DNA of 64,000 bases, from contig CM060470.1 in the NCBI GenBank assembly GCA_030544235.1, forward strand, positions 30,768,098 through 30,832,097, read 5' to 3'. Every line of letters starts with the position of its first letter. The stretch's first letter is position 1. The position numbers and the translations under genes were made by a program. This document shows, in pieces, positions 63,514 through 64,000 of this stretch. The notes beneath the pieces are model-generated. The model made no database searches, was not told where the DNA came from, and was given only the letters and a program-made list of their open reading frames with translations. This DNA comes from Lepturacanthus savala (Eukaryota > Chordata > Actinopteri > Scombriformes > Trichiuridae).

Positions 63514-64000
63514 GTAAATTACAAGTTGGAGAGGAAATCAAGGAATCAATGTATTACTTTGTTTCATCTCACCAACATTCTAAAACTCAAAGATATTTCA
63601 ATTAGAATAAAACAGAAAAGTTAAAATACTTAAAAAAAAAATTAAAATATGTAACGATTATCTAAATTTACTTAATTTTCTACAGTATTGATTAGGCTTG
63701 CAAAAGGGTAAGTTTCCACAAACTTTCCATGGGAAGTTAAGATGGGGAATTAATTAATAAAATGGAAAATATTAAACATTAAGTACCTAACTTGCCAGCC
63801 TGTATGAATACATTTTTATTTAATATTTGCAAGTTAAAAATTAATATCAAATATATTTACCCACAAGCTATGAGATAATAACAACGTTACGAGACGGAAC
63901 TCTTTTTAAGGTAAGCCTAAAACCGGACTTCACACTCCATCGAAATACAGCATCACCGGCACAGCCTGAGGTGTGTCACCCGGTGACTTACTGAAAAAAG
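63514..64000 (+). other. chaf1b: chaf1b intron running off the right edge
   Basis: Follows a GTAAAT donor at 63514. No further exon is seen before the window ends. The reading phase at the donor is 2, so the next exon should start with one base completing an AGN codon. Confidence 0.7.

Noticed and set aside
62858..63517. Separate 219-codon gene
   Set aside because: From 62932 it is the chaf1b exon, in frame with the preceding exons (TG|G Trp codon). The part before 62932 is intron.

Overview
This is eukaryotic, vertebrate DNA, almost certainly from a teleost fish. The genes are split into many small exons with GT-AG introns. The proteins read from the exons are clear orthologues of human chromosome 21q22 genes, but the genes are compact: dop1b spans about 20 kb. 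The interspersed repeats are fish-typical (Tc1/mariner elements with DD34E transposase remnants, a tRNA-type SINE family, Gmr1-like Ty3/gypsy and LINE pieces, TA microsatellites). The species cannot be named from the sequence.

Layout. (1) 1-4350, minus strand: slc5a3, the sodium/myo-inositol cotransporter. The 3' part of its single coding exon runs off the left edge; a 5' UTR exon edge and a probable promoter follow. (2) 4400-10600: gene-poor repeats, with one isolated CpG-rich promoter-like patch near 6.6 kb. (3) 10640-34965, plus strand: dop1b (DOPEY2), complete. I resolved 37 coding exons that join in frame to 2305 codons. (4) 35790-51111, plus strand: morc3, complete. The 19 coding exons join in frame to 1035 codons; two introns look U12-type. 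(5) 51.1-56.6 kb: a repeat-rich spacer with a gypsy fragment, a LINE fragment, a 1.6-kb minisatellite of about 50 units (most carrying a consensus AP-1 site) and a SINE. (6) 57070 to the right edge, plus strand: chaf1b (CAF-1 p60), with the promoter and 11 coding exons visible; the last exon or exons lie beyond the window.

The genes do not form one pathway. Slc5a3 imports the osmolyte myo-inositol, Dop1b acts in Golgi/endosome membrane traffic, Morc3 is a nuclear CW-domain ATPase of chromatin and PML bodies, and Chaf1b is a histone chaperone subunit for replication-coupled nucleosome assembly. The dop1b-morc3-chaf1b order and orientation is the same as in human. The slc5a3-dop1b adjacency is not: in human about 2 Mb and several genes separate them.

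I found no prokaryote-like or cassette-like system. The most unusual structures are the AP-1 minisatellite upstream of chaf1b, the two U12-type introns in the ATPase part of morc3, an inverted repeat pair flanking morc3 exons 6-12, the chained upstream ORFs in the dop1b leader, and a repeat-derived CTCF motif at the chaf1b promoter. All exon boundaries were read by eye from splice signals, reading frame and remembered homologues; no alignment or transcript data were used.
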